Below are positions 34,601 through 46,500 of a stretch of DNA of 64,000 nucleotides, piece after piece. The stretch is from assembly GCA_004835665.1 (NCBI GenBank), contig RBKR01000008.1:682001-746000 (forward strand). The letters are read 5' to 3'. A program made the position numbers and the translations under genes. The stretch is from Phoma sp. XZ068 (lineage: Eukaryota; Ascomycota; Dothideomycetes; Pleosporales; Didymellaceae). The notes under the pieces were generated by a model. The model saw only the letters and a list, made by a program, of their open reading frames with translations. It was not told the DNA's origin and did no database searches. Position 1 is the stretch's first letter, and every line of letters begins with the position of its first letter.

Positions 34601-36243
34601 TCGAGGAAGTCATCTGTAGCGATGGCGCCGTTGTCGTATTTACCCTGTCGAGCATTGAACAACATCCGGTACAGGCACCTGTCGACACCATTCTTGCCAC
34701 TCTGCTTGACCAGACGGTTGTGGAGGACAGAGAGTACCAGTAACGCTTTTATCTCCATGAACTCTTGTTCAGCAGGATGGAGTTGCAAGAGCGGTCCAAG
34801 CTCAATCAGACTGGGTCGCTCGTGGTCCATTGCTATGATCTTGTCCACCATCTGCTTCTGCCGGAATCGCCAGTCGTTCCTGCCAAATAGCTCACGAAGA
34901 TATAGCTCAGCCATGAACCAGGAACCGCCAACGATGATCCAATAATCATAAGGACTGTAAGCAACAACATCGACTCCAATCCACTGGCTGGCCACAGCAT
35001 GCACCAGAAGTCTTGTCGTGTGCTCAAGCGGCTCCCATACGGTCTCTGGGAAGAGCAGGCGGGTGGAACAGATGGAGAATGAGGCAGTATGCGCCGTGTC
35101 GCAGTCCAAGTCATCCACAAAAGCCAATTTGTAAGCATTGCCAAACGCATAACTCTGAAAGCGTTCCGTAAAGCTATCAAGAGCACGCGCAAGCATCATA
35201 GCACTGTTTCGGACCTCGTCCTCTTTTCCTGGCAAGCAAAAAGCATGCACCTTGACGGCGTTTGACCCTAGACGTTCGTCGTCGGCGGTATCGCGATATT
35301 CAGAAAGGTCGACGTGCTCGAAAGGACCGATGACAAAACCAATGTGTTGTGGTAGAACGGGAGTATCGCAGGTAAAGCTTGCTGTTTTACGGGACGCATC
35401 GGCGTGATCTGCGATATCGTCTGTCAGAGCGCCCGAGCAGATGACCTGCATCTCGATAGCCCGCTCCTCTGCTGTAAGGTCGGCCGATTCATCGTCCACA
35501 TCTGCCATGACGCTGTCTGCCTTGTCTACCCCAGTTGCCAGAGCCTGTCCGTCTGCGTCCGCGGGTACTGGGGCTGTCGATTTGCTGAGCGCATCGCCGA
35601 GTGTGCGCGGGTATCGAATAGCGACGTCGAAGAGGCATTTGCGAGTGCCGTCGTCTATGCAGGGAAACAGACACGATGCTGTGCCGGGGAAAGGCGAGTT
35701 GCGTGTGAAGGCGTGGGGGTAACGGCCGTCTCCATCCTCGACGCCAACGAAGTGGAGTGCATCGCGGAAGTCGTCCAGTATGTAGTCAATCTCCAGCCTC
35801 AGCGGCGCATAGAAGACGCCCTGTGCACTCTCGAGCTCGCCCACTTCTTCCGGTCGCACCTCCCGTATCTTGACCCTGTCCGGCACAAAGACCACCAGCT
35901 CGTCTGCCGAGGAGTTGGGATCCACGTGACGTGCGATGCGGTCCTTTGCGAAGTGGTACTGCTCAAGGCCGGTGCCGGTGTACAGTGTGAGACGGCTGTG
36001 CAGGTTCGAGTAGCTGTAACCAGCTGTCTGGTCGTCGATGCGGATGCGCGTCGGCTTGAGTTGCCTGCAGTTGAGGACAATCTCGCGCAGCTGCGACTTC
36101 TTGGGTTGGATGTCGAGCACCGTCTTGCCCATCACTCGGCGCGGGCAGAAGCTGATGTCGAGCTCCAGCGACTGCTTCAGCACCGTGAATGTGTCGCCCG
36201 CCGAGGCATCGTCCGCTATGTCGGCCGTCTCGATGGGCGCCAT
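31637..36243 (-). CDS. TAF2: TFIID subunit TAF2
   Basis: Exons 36243-33934 and 33889-31637, joined by a 44-base intron in phase 0, give 1520 aa. The N-terminal 650 residues have the M1-aminopeptidase-like fold of TAF2: LEIDYILDDFRDALHFVG, FPCIDDGTRKCLFDVAIRYP, FVIGPFEHVDLSEY, YKLAFVDDLDCDTAHTASFS, and YDYWIIVGGSWFMAELYLRE. The zinc/catalytic motif HExxH reads HAVAS at about 415-419, so it is not a peptidase. It recognises Initiator DNA and scaffolds TFIID. The middle part is helical repeat (TEKSIQ..DKLISTFLVKTLM through DVLAQSAKQSLDWIGLFHLK). The C-terminal 350 residues are Pro/Ala-rich and basic, longer than in yeast Taf2. The ATG at 36243 sits in CCTACCATGGCG, an ideal context. Confidence 0.95.
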
Positions 36244-37128
36244 GGTAGGCGACGCAGGCGATCCTGCTCCCAAGGTTGCGCGGTCGTGTGTGTTCGTCCA
36301 AGGCGGCCGTGGTGGTTGGGTGAGCTCGTGTGCAGGCGCGTTGTTCCTCGACAGCCCGCGCTTGGGCCTTCCGCGGGAGCTTTAGCGTCGTTTCCTCTTT
36401 CACCACGCGACGTCACTCACCGGCGTACAAAACACAGCGTTTTCTTCGCAACGTTGTTCTTCTTACGGCTTCTCAGAGCTTATGGTAGAAGACTTCATAC
36501 TTTGCTAGAACAACAAACTTTGAAGCAAGAAACCATATTGGCCACATACATCACCACTATACGCGACCCATCTTTCGGCTGCAGGTTGAAGAGTACATTC
36601 TGGCAGATGTCCATCTCACCACCCATCACGCGATCAAGAAGGACTCATAGTCTCTACAGAGCTGCTTCGAAGTGGTGCAGGTCGAGCCTTTGGGTGACCA
36701 CCTGCGCCGTTGAACATGATGTTTGTGTTTGCCTCGAAGCACAGATTCGAGCCTCCTCTCTAGATTATGCGTAATAGTATGATATCACGCTGCCCTGCTG
36801 CACACTGGCAAATCCAGAGCATTCTGTCAGAGTCCTGTGGGTCAGGAAATGTTATTTTCCTAGCTATTCCTATACTTTTCGTAATGCTCAATATCTAAGC
36901 TATCCAAATATAGTTTGTTAAGCGAATGCGAGTGTCGATCTCGGATCCCTATGTATTACGCTTGTGGCGGCCTTGGCCTACGATGGTAGACATGAACGTA
37001 GACACATAAAGTAGAGATGTACTCGCCGTATAGAGACCATTCTTCCCATCGTAGTCATCTTCATGATACGTGAGACTTCGACTTAATTTTGCGCGACTGT
37101 GAGAGTCAACACTTGAGAGAGCTTGAAG
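36244..37128. other. intergenic, divergent promoter
   Basis: The region lies between the TAF2 start (-) and the small membrane-protein start (+). A 456-codon plus-strand frame (35404-36774) crosses it but is the antisense image of TAF2. Nothing else is recognised. Confidence 0.6.
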
Positions 37129-37752
37129 ATGGCTGCCGCTGCAACCTTTGCAATTCCCATCATCAACGCACTCATCGGCTGTTTCTCCATCGTCATCCTC
37201 GGATTACTGGCAGACAGCGTGCACTTGAAAAATAAACTCGACTATGCTGCTCCTTCAGACCTGAAGGGGATTGGAATGAGTTTCCTCTTTTGGCCCGCCT
37301 GTGGAGGCATCGTGGACTTTTGTCTCTTCCTATACCTCTGGAGCAGAACGCCTTTCCACGAGACCGAAGTACGTGATGTAGGACAATCCAACTGGTACGG
37401 GCCATGCTGACGAGGGTAGAGCAAGAACAAGACAAGATACTTGAGTGCGCTTCTCTTTGTGGCCTCTTTCCACTTTTTGCGACCTTTCATCGTGCTCATC
37501 TACGCCTTCGTTGAGCATCAAGTGGAAGCATGGGCGTGTCTCTTATCAACTCGTGGTGGAAATGACACTGCGGAGTCGCTATGCAAAGAGTTGCGAGCTG
37601 CGCGTTATCTATTGACCCCGCTGTTCGTGCTAGGTGTGGTCATGCTTCCGCTTGTCGGTTGGCTGAGATTTGGGAATTTTAACAAGCAAGTTACCACCAT
37701 TGAAGATGTTAGTAGTAGGGCTAAGGCGGAGCCTGAGGATAGCCTGGTGTGA
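37129..37752 (+). CDS. small four-span membrane protein, unknown
   Basis: Exons 37129-37368 and 37420-37752 give 190 aa. Four hydrophobic segments: FAIPIINALIGCFSIVILGL near the start, SFLFWPACGGIVDFCLFLYL, ALLFVASFHFLRPFIVLIYA, and LLTPLFVLGVVMLPLVGWL. Short loops and a Cys-containing loop (EAWACLLSTRGGNDTAESLCKE) resemble MARVEL-like tetraspan proteins common in fungi, but no specific family is certain. The tail (SSRAKAEPEDSLV) is hydrophilic. The join ETESKNKTRYLSAL is in phase 0. The ATG follows an in-frame TTG-AAG and is the first Met codon. Confidence 0.8.
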
Positions 37753-38090
37753 AGAGTCCTGTTCGGGACTGTGTGTAGTGTAGAGCAAGTACAACCAATA
37801 AAACATAATCAACACGTGATGTTGTATATTCCTTCCAAATCTGAGCAATGCCATTGTCACTAGGAGCTCGTCTGAGAACAGTGCAATTATAATGCGATAT
37901 GAGCATCATAACAACAAAGATATGAGCGACCAACATGGTCGAGCGTCTTCGGGAAGCGACTGACTTAGGCCCAAAGGAGCCTAGCAGCGTGTTTCCACGC
38001 GAAGACGCTCTGCGACCCATGACGTTACAAGACACAGCTTCACATTCTCTCGACTGAAGAGAATCTGGCCTTTCTTCTATATATCTAGAC
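37753..38090. other. intergenic, promoter of the SET/MYND gene
   Basis: 338 bases; no coding sequence seen. Confidence 0.6.
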
Positions 38091-39834
38091 ATGCCCATTA
38101 AGCACGTTTTGAATGTGGCTGAAGAGGCTGAGGAGGCTCAGGAGGGATGGGCGAATTCATCTGCACCCTTCCGGCCCGCCAAATCGCAAGTCTGCATCAA
38201 CGAGAAGGGCGAAAGCACGGGTAATGGACTTTTCGCCAATGTAGATTTCGAGTCCGGTCAGCTCGTGGCATCAATCAGACGGCCAATTGTAGGCTCCCTG
38301 GACACCGAACGCCTTCTCGACACGTGTGCAAACTGCTATGTTTGGACAGAAGGTGCATCAACAGGGACGAGAACATATGTCCCGGAGGGTGTAAAGGTGG
38401 CAAAGTGCGCTGGATGCCAAAGATTTCGATACTGCAGCAAGGTATGTATGCATGCGCGATCCGCCAATGTTTGAAAGCTAACCACCAGCAGGCATGTCAG
38501 AAAGCAGCTTGGAACCGTGGTCATAAGTACCAGTGCAAGATCTTCAAGAAACTCGGCGACAGGGAGGTTCCGAAAGCTGTTCTTGCATGCATGGATCTTT
38601 TGACTATGAAGAAGCACGACATCGTACCAGAGGAGGCTTGGAACATGCTTCTTAGCTTGCCATCTCACATTGATGACTTCAAAGCGAACGGGAACTACGG
38701 CAACATTGAATTGATGGCAATGGGTGCAAGCCAGTTCTCTGTCACACAAGACCTCTTTGACAAGGACTTTGTAGCAGCAATGTATGCAAGGGTGAGTAGC
38801 CAAGTCTTAGATGTCGGGATGCATACTCACAATGGCAGGTGCTCACGAACTCATTGACATTGATCACTCCCACACTTGATCCTCTGGGTATCATAATGGA
38901 CCCAATGCTTGGTCACTTCAACCACTCCTGCGATCCCAACGCGTACATCATAATGGACGGGCCCGAAGTCAATGTACGGTCTCTCAAACCTATCAAGAAG
39001 GATGAAGAGATTTTCATCTCATACATCGACACGACCAATCCCTATCCTCGTCGTCAACACGAGCTCAAGCAACGCTGGTTCTTCGCCTGTAAATGTACCA
39101 AATGCCAAAAGGGTGCAACTCTTGACGAAGATAAATGGGCCATCGACCCAAGTAATCTATCACCAAAGTTTCAAGAAGCCGCCGAGATGATGATCAAGGA
39201 GGATTTTGCTTTGGACCCAGCAAACTACGTCGGCGAATCGAGGTCTGAGAAGCACGCCGCGGCCATCCAGGGCAAGGCTTACGCTGAGTTTGAGGCAGCT
39301 CAGCGTGCATCTCCAAACCAAAAGAACGAGATCATTGTTAACGGAATGCGCTTGTGCCATCAGTCCGGTCTATGGCCTCTGTATCGTCAACCGTACGCTG
39401 CGATTCGAGATGAGCTGATCGTCAACTTGCTAGAGGAAGGAGTCTTCAAAGTAGCATGGGCGCAGTGCGCGAGACGGTACAAACACCTTCAGCCGATGTT
39501 GTACCCAATACCCTTCCACCCAGTACGTGTGGTCCAGACCTGGCAAATGGCAATGCTCGCAGCGTACTTTACTGGTGACGAGGAAGGAATTGGAGCGCCA
39601 GGAGTCAACATGGGGTTGATTGCCATGATGCTCACAAAGCAAGTGCTAGATATGTCGGTATTGAGTCATGGTCTCAATAGTGCCTTCGCTAGGAGTGTAA
39701 AGAGCAAGGCGGATGAGATGAGCGAGGAGCTGAAGAGAAGTGTAGGACAGAATCCGGACACGGACATCATCAACAAGGAGCTTGAGATGCAGAAGGAGTT
39801 GTTGATGCAGATGGGCGACTGGATTGAATACTAG
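38091..39834 (+). CDS. SET and MYND domain protein (SMYD-like lysine methyltransferase)
   Basis: Exons 38091-38441, 38492-38791 and 38839-39834 give 548 aa. A split SET domain carries a MYND zinc finger inserted early: Cys79, Cys82, Cys106, Cys109, Cys115, Cys119, His128 and Cys132 are all in place (CANC, CAGCQRFRYCSKACQKAAW, GHKYQC). The SET core has FNHSCDPNAY (about 244-253), the S-adenosylmethionine/substrate signature, and EEIFISYIDTTNPYPRRQHE, then the post-SET CKCTKC. The first SET strand GNGLFANVDFESGQLVASI precedes the finger. Protein-lysine methylation of histone or non-histone targets is expected from the family; the target is unknown. The C-terminal 270 residues are helical (TPR-like in SMYD proteins). 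The introns are 50 and 47 bases and the joins are in phase 0. Confidence 0.94.
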
Positions 39835-40226
39835 AGTGCCAGCAGAAGTCTGGGCTATAGCAAGAACCAAAAACCCAGGGAGACCGCAATCGCTCGCCCG
39901 CGCGTTTGTGCTTAGAACAAACTGGATATCAGCACACTGAAGGAAGAAATCTGCTGCATTTTGTTCATGTTGTGACTTACTCAGACGGTCCCTACAGTTT
40001 ACGACCATGTAGATGATGGAGCGCGAAGCCACTCACGTTCATCGTCACTGAGTTGTCCCAGCTCATCTTCACTCGCCGCACCGAAAGAAACTGCTCCAAA
40101 GTCTGGTTCCTGAGCAGTCTGCCCAAAACCCCGACACCAACTTTCCAGAAACACCAACAGACTGCCCTACCTTTGCCGCCTCAACCTGTACCAAACCACA
40201 ACCTATCTCAATCTAAGCACTCAAAC
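39835..40226. other. intergenic
   Basis: The region lies between the SMYD-like gene and the first tandem paralog, with a leader rich in CCAACA/CAACC just before the ATG at 40227. No gene is seen. Confidence 0.6.
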
Positions 40227-40608
40227 ATGTCCCCAAAAGTAGTCACCAACGGCAATGGAAAGACTGACAAGACGTTCAGCGTGGATGCTGTTGCGGCAGT
40301 CCTTACGGTTACAGGAACAACTTCACTGACCATAAAGAATTACGAGCTTATGTCCTCTTTGGACGGTGTCAAGACCGCAAGTGCTTTCCAGCACGACTTC
40401 AGGGCTGTTCTCGCCAAAGCCAAGAACCTCAAAGCACGTATCAACAACGGAGATGTCTTCAAGCCGGTCCCACCAGCCACTAAGCGCGGTATGTATTATT
40501 GTGTTGTGTTGTGTTTTTGTGTCTCCTTCACCTTCACTGTTACTAAGTTGTCGTAGCCTGCTCTCATTTGCTGCGCCCTCCAAGGCAGCTACAGCGTCTT
40601 ATGACTGA
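40227..40608 (+). CDS. small paralog 1 of a tandem pair, Myb/HTH-like unknown
   Basis: Exon 1 (40227-40488) encodes MSPKVVTNGNGKTDKTFSVD... through KPVPPATKRG. The core, about residues 15-85, aligns without gaps to the protein starting at 40718 (both have the pattern MS-LDG--TAS-F-H-FR with A-KAK-LK-R), roughly 40% identical. It looks like the short helical DNA-binding-like domain of many small fungal proteins. The 3' end is uncertain. An acceptor at 40588 gives a short tail ATASYD and a stop at 40608, the model used here. An acceptor at 40556 instead opens a frame that runs straight into the second gene. Retaining the intron ends at TAG just before 40557. The donor GTATGT lies at the same codon position as in paralog 2. 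Confidence 0.6.
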
Positions 40609-40717
40609 GCGGTCCTCCCACATTCTTGACATTGCAATCCACTCAGCTTTTCTGCGCTACCCTTTCAACTTACGTGTCCCCATTCGAACACACCCCGCGT
40701 TGCCGTCCTCAGTCAAC

Positions 40718-41253
40718 ATGGGCAAAACTACCGACGCTCCATCTGGCGGTCAAAAGATGATCCCAGCAGACTGTGTTTCCGTCCTGCTGATGGCACTCGG
40801 ATGTACTAGCATCACCAGGGAGCAGCTCAATATCATGTCAGCTCTTGATGGCACCCGCACTGCTAGCAGTTTCGAACACCAATTTCGCTCGATCTCAGCC
40901 AAAGCTAAAGAGCTCAAGCAGCGTGTTGACAAGGGCGAGAAGTTTGCTCCTGTTTCACCTACCCAGAAGCGAGGTGTGTAATGGTTGCGATGACGAATAC
41001 TGCTGGTTTGGATTGCTGACAGCTTCCAGGAGGAACTACCACGCCTGCAACTCCCAAGAAGCGCAAGCGTGATGACGCCGACGACACACCAAGCAAGAAG
41101 CCGAAGGCCACCCCCAAACCCCGCACCAAGAAGGCTCAGGTTCAAGCTGAAACTCCTCCGACAGCCGACGATGACGACGACGATGATTTGCCTGCTGATA
41201 TGGCCGACTTCATCAAGTCAGAGAAGCAGTGGGAGGACGAACAATTTGTGTGA
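40718..41253 (+). CDS. small paralog 2, basic nuclear-like protein
   Basis: Exons 40718-40973 and 41030-41253 give 159 aa. The N-terminal 85 residues hold the helical domain shared with the upstream paralog (MALGCTSITREQLNIMSALD, TASSFEHQFRSISAKAKELK). The tail is basic (PKKRKRDDADDTPSKKPKAT, a bipartite-like nuclear signal), then acidic (TADDDDDDDLP), and ends ADMADFIKSEKQWEDEQFV. A nuclear, chromatin-associated role is suggested by composition only. The intron follows the KRG codons exactly as in the upstream copy, which supports origin by tandem duplication. A frame without stop runs upstream from its ATG through the intergenic DNA to 40557. Confidence 0.85.
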
Positions 41254-42775
41254 ACTCAACGCACACGTATCACGGGCAACATTGTCGAGTTTGCCAGTAA
41301 CGATGCCAGACCATGAGTTCACTGCTACTGGCATGTCGACGGCATATTTCTTTTTTGTGTCTGCTCTTGCGGCTCCTTGCGGCTTGGTCTTGCTCGACGA
41401 TTGGATACCTCTAGAGCTTCGATCAGCTCTTCTTCGCAAAATGGACGGTGAACATGCAGGGAAAGGTAGATAAGTTCGAAAATGAATGTATTTGACAATG
41501 CCATGTACGTCGGTAACCGCCCACCTTAATTGGTAAACAAGGTTGTGTCCATCATGCACACAAGATGATAGCCTAGCATGGCATTGCTGACTTGGAGCTG
41601 CTTCCAAACCACACTACCCTGGCACACTTCGGAGGGATAAACATTGTGCTCAATTGCCGTTGATGCATTCATCCGCTCCCGGCGGCACGACTCGGCTGGC
41701 GTTCGTCCAAGCGCGCAGGCGAGCCTTGATCGAACGTTCTTCGACCGTAGCGATTCAACAAGCAAATTTCATTTCAGTGGAGCCAATACCATAGCGACTA
41801 AAATCGCTCGGGCTAGTAGTTAAAGTTCATCACCGGTGTCGCACCGACCAACCTGCCCGGTTCCACAAGCAACAATGAGAAGCCGCTGCTTTCCTAGCAG
41901 CAGATCCTCGCCATATCGATAAAATCGTGGGCATTAACACAGCGAGACAAGTAGCGCATCCGGCTTGGGCGTGTCGATGATGACGTTGCCGGCGGCAAGT
42001 TGTGAAACAGAGAAAGTGCTCGGTGATGAGACGTCCAAAAGCGGAAGACATGCGCTTGATGGCAAGGGAATGGTTGCACGCCAACACCCGCAGCAGCCGA
42101 AGACAATGGTGATCGTGTATGCTCCACGTCGTACAGAGTGTCGTCATCGAGCGAGGTTGACCGTGTGCAGCCATCACCTTGTACTTCAGCGTTGTGCTGT
42201 TATGCGCCTCCTGTGTCGCTGACAAGGAGGGGAGCAGGCCCAGCCCCTGAATTTCCCCAGATCATTGAGTGGCTGTCATCTAGGCTCATCCCGGCTAGAT
42301 GAGAGACGCGGCGGCCGTTGGCGTGCACTTGATGCGCCGGGATGGTGGACGACGCCAGAGGCGGCCTGAATGGTGACTGGATCTAACCCGGCGCACACCT
42401 TTCCTACCTCGATCGACGAGGGGGTGCGAAAAAAGGGGCCTCCCAGGGGATCTCACCATGCAGCAAGCCGCCTATTGGTGCATGACAATGACTTCCATCT
42501 AGCCCCAGGCTAAACCATACTGTATCAGGAACCTAATTTTGCATTCCAGCCGTTACTCTGGCGTCCTCCAGCCGAAAGCCAGCCTTGGTAAAAGTCAGCT
42601 GCGCCCAGCGTTCACAGCTGTTCTTAATCCCCAGGACATCGCTCACCTTCCATCTCTCCTTCATCCACCGATCGCTCCTCTCGCTGTACACAGTACTTAC
42701 ACTCGTTCTCTAATCCCACTACATACACGTACGACACTTAATATCTACCTAATCAACAAACCCATCACCATCAAC
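41254..42775. other. 1.5-kb intergenic region with hairpin and AGGGG motifs
   Basis: No gene is supported. An eight-base perfect inverted repeat lies at 42276-42302, and two AGGGG motifs (stress-response-element core) lie at 42434-42438 and 42445-42449. A C/T-rich leader ends in CAACATG at 42776. Confidence 0.5.
42276..42302. repeat. inverted repeat, possible hairpin or operator
   Basis: TCATCTAG (42276-42283) and CTAGATGA (42295-42302) form perfect arms around an 11-base spacer, about 470 bases upstream of the Kre9-like gene. The role is unknown. Confidence 0.45.
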
Positions 42776-43517
42776 ATGCGTTTCTTCCAGATCCTCGCTT
42801 CCAGCGCTGCTTTCATCGCAGCTGCTCTCGCCCTCGAGATCAACGAGTACCCCACCGGAGGTGTCAAGGCTGGCGAGACCTACACTATCACCTACTCCCC
42901 CAAGGACAACACCCCCACCACCTTCATCCTTCGCAAGGGTCTCTCCACCGACCTCGGTACCGTCGGTACCTTGACTAGTATGTTCCATTATTAATACCGT
43001 CAAATTTCACATACTGACAAGTTTTACAGCCACTGCAACTGGAGGTACCTTCTCCTGGACTGTTGCCAAGGACCTTGCCAGCGGCCCCGACTACGCTCTT
43101 GAGATCCGCCAGCAGGGCCAGACTCCCAACTACTCCGGCCAGTTCGGCCTGACCGGTGGCTCCGCTGCTGCCAGCTCCTCCGCTGTTGCCTCTGCCTCGT
43201 CCGCCTCCTCTGCCGCCTCGGTCATTTCCTCGCGTGCCTCCTCTGCTTCCGCCGCATCTGCCTCGCTTTCCAGCCTCATCTCCAGTGTCGCCTCCAGCGT
43301 TTCGGCCTCCGCTACTGGCACCGGCTCCTCCACTGCTAGCCACAACGGCACTGTCTCTTCTGCTACTCTCTCCCGCACCGCCTCTGGCACCCGCGCCACT
43401 GGCTCTGCCACCGGCTCTGCCAGCATCCCTGAGAACAGCAGCGCTGCTGGCTCGCTCTCCTCCGCTCCTCTGGCGCTCCTCTTCGGTGCCGCCGGTGCGT
43501 TCGCTTTCCTCAACTAA
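42776..43517 (+). CDS. Kre9/Knh1-like GPI-anchored wall protein
   Basis: Exons 42776-42977 and 43030-43517 give 229 aa. Signal peptide MRFFQILASSAAFIAAALA. Domain of the yeast Kre9/Knh1 N-terminal type (about 20-115): LEINEYPTGGVKAGETYTIT, TPTTFILRKGLSTDLGTVGT, GGTFSWTVAKDLASGPDYAL, YSGQFGLTGG. It is followed by a long Ser/Ala-rich, probably O-mannosylated stalk and a GPI signal (SSAPLALLFGAAGAFAFLN). Such proteins sit on the wall or plasma membrane, and the family is linked to beta-1,6-glucan assembly. Codon usage is strongly biased to C-ending codons (CTC, ATC, GCC, AAG), which suggests high expression. The join TLTTTATGG keeps phase. Confidence 0.93.
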
Positions 43518-46500
43518 GCGATCACATCTAAAACATCTTCATGTATTTTGCATTGGATAATTTAGAGTCCTTGTTTATGTTGATATCCTTCTAATGAATC
43601 ACGAGCGCTGCGGCGTTCGTTTGGGGTGGAGTGCTGTGCATTGCTTAGTCTAGTGCAGAAGGCCTTGTACAGTGGGCGGTAGACCAATGACACTATGAAA
43701 CCAATATACTTGTTCAATACAATATCGATTTTATGCATTTGTTCACATGTTCCCTGGATCCCGATCGACTGATTGATTGACGGTCGTGCACAGCGACAGC
43801 CGTCTGCCTTGCGCATTCATTTTGAAACTTTTAGTAGTACAGAGGTCGCCAAAGCAAGCAGAAGCAAGGCAGGTGTCACCGCATCGGTTATCGTCATGCT
43901 ATCGCACAAAGCTGTCATCGTGGCTGTGTCTCCGTGTGGCCGCTCGTTCTCTCTCCCTTTCGCAGTGACCATGGAGATGCTTCACAGCAGGCAGTCATGT
44001 CGAACTCCGTAACATTAAACCTGCAACAATCAAAACACTTCTAGGATACTTGCGGCGACTTTGCGAATCTGGGACCCAAGTGTAAAACTCGTGTTCAACG
44101 CTCATCCGTTGATCACCCACGATTCAGTGTTCGAGTGGTGCTGGTGCTCTTTACCCCACAGCGGACGCTTCTGTACCCCAACCTTCTGCAAGCACCCGCT
44201 CATCGCCACCTCAGCGTCGCACAACCTCACCATTCTTCTATTCTCCCCTTTGAGTTCGCGCCTTTCGTTCACACGCCATTCTTTTTGCACACAACACATC
44301 CACGATTGCGCAATTGGGGTTCTTCATTAGGTAAAACGCCGAGCGCCCTCGCCAAAGTGTTTACGCGTCGATACTTAATCACGCAAAAAAAAGCGTCTTG
44401 CAGGTTCATGCGTGGCACTAGCGCAGGACCAGCGGCAAGGTTCCACTGGTTCGCGCCCGGCGAGGCTGGGTCGGGCTGGAGTGTGGCAAGCTTGGAAACT
44501 TGCCTCTCGCAACTTACATCTCCATTCAGTTGCGCCCAACGCAACAAACAGTCATTCACCAGCAGGTCGAGGCAAATGAATTGAAGTGTATTCGGGGGCG
44601 CCGAAAACCTGAAAATAGTTTTAGACGAGCGCGCTACGCGAGAGGCACAGCTGTGAGACTTCAGCTTTGGAAACCGGTGAGCAGTGTTTAGTGAGCTGCG
44701 CCCGCACATTTAGCCAGGCTAAACGCGGAGGCTCTTTCTGGTGTGGGTTGCGGGTACGCTATTCGACAGCGGTTGACGAAAGACCAGTCAGAATGGCGAA
44801 GGAATGCTGCCGTTACCGGCATCAACGGGCTTGTTGGGCCGTTGGTGTAAGATGCTCTTTGTCAGACTTCGTGTTGAGGGCCGTTTTCTGTCTGGACTTA
44901 TCCTCCACCGCTTGGGCTGAGGTTGAATATTCGCACACCCAAAACTAATTGCGGATTGTCTGCGACTGCCAGGGTTTCCTGCCATGAATGTTCGTCCTGA
45001 ATAGGTACTCAAACAGCTATCAGGATGACATGTGTGCTTATGTTATTGACAGTTGTTTGACTCTGCAATCAAGACGACCACGACACCATCCATCCAGCTC
45101 ATTGCCTACCATACCACTTGCCTGTTCCATATATGTCAATAATGTAGCCAAGAGATCACATCCTGTGACGAGAAGCCTTGCCATTTTGCTTGAAAGCAGC
45201 AAGGTTCCAACAGATGTAGGTCATGGACAAACTAGTTTGGGGCCGGCAAATGGAGGGCCGTTTGCATAACGTTCTTTCTTCTCGGACCCTATTCGTTCTC
45301 ATGGTCAGAATGGCAATGTCACAGCCGTCTGTTGGCAAGTGAATACGACAGTAACTTCGCAGTACTATTTCAAAGTCACCAGACCCACGATTACTTTGAC
45401 CTCTGTGGATATCGACTAAGGTAGTTGAAAGGGCACTTTTCCTGCAGCGTGTAACTCCACACTAAATTAGCGACTGCATGAATGAACCGGACTAGGTAAG
45501 CTGGTAAATTTCCATGTCACCAACGGTACAGGTTAAACGGTCAACGACGCCACGTCATAGATTCGTTCAAAGTATGGAAACTGTGATTTCGAGCCAAAAC
45601 TACTTCAGATGGTTCATTTTCAGTTGCCGCAGCATTTCGACGTTTCTTCGCACTATCGTTTCCGGGTACTAGTTCCAGGTCATGCTTCATGAGGTCGTCC
45701 CTGGGACAAATTTGTATTATACAACTTTTATTTCCCATATTCAGTATGTGGCCGGACTAGATATCTGGGCGGAACGTCTATCACAGCGAACATGCAAGGC
45801 AGGGCCTTCGTCATTGAAGTATATCAATTCAGCGAATGGAAATATCAACTTTCCTGACAGTACGATCCAATTCTATAGCTTCTACGAAAGCCTTTGATGA
45901 ACATCGTGTCTGCTAGCGACCCAACGGCGTATCTGGATATGAAGCTCGCTGAAGAGTGCACTCGTAACTATATAGCCTCTGGCGGATGTCTTCGGATGAG
46001 TTGAACTTGGTTTAATACCATCAGACTGCAATTACCGCCACAAATGATTTACACGCGCAATCTCTACAAGTATATCCCAGTACATTCACATCTTCAGACT
46101 AACCTAGCTAACCTTCTATCGATCAATGGTTTGCAGATGAGCTTTTCGAGGTCATCAATGAGCCCAAGCAGAATAGAGAGCGCGAACAATCAGGGAGGCT
46201 GTGCTTGACCTTGCCTGGACTACGTAGAATTGTGGAGTGTTGTCGTGACTTGCGATCTTGCCTTTGATCCGTAGAGTAAGTCGACATATGATAGAAGAAG
46301 TATGATGCTGGGGCACTTTGCAGACTTCTAGCACGAAAAGATACGTTTTTGTGCACTTAGATCCATGAGCTGAAGTCGCGAATGGTGTACAGATGAAAGG
46401 ATGCTGTATACAAATAAAATCCACGGCATCAGAAACCTATTTAGCCCTCTTAGACAGATGGTTTCCCGAGCAGTTGTCCTTTGCCACCTACAATACCACC

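Noticed and set aside
36244..36273. TAF2 start ten codons further upstream
   Set aside because: That position is a TTG, not ATG; the ATG at 36243 has an ideal context.
35404..36774. 456-codon plus-strand open frame
   Set aside because: It is antisense to the strongly conserved TAF2 N-terminus, has no recognisable domain, and its openness follows from the GC-rich codon usage of TAF2.
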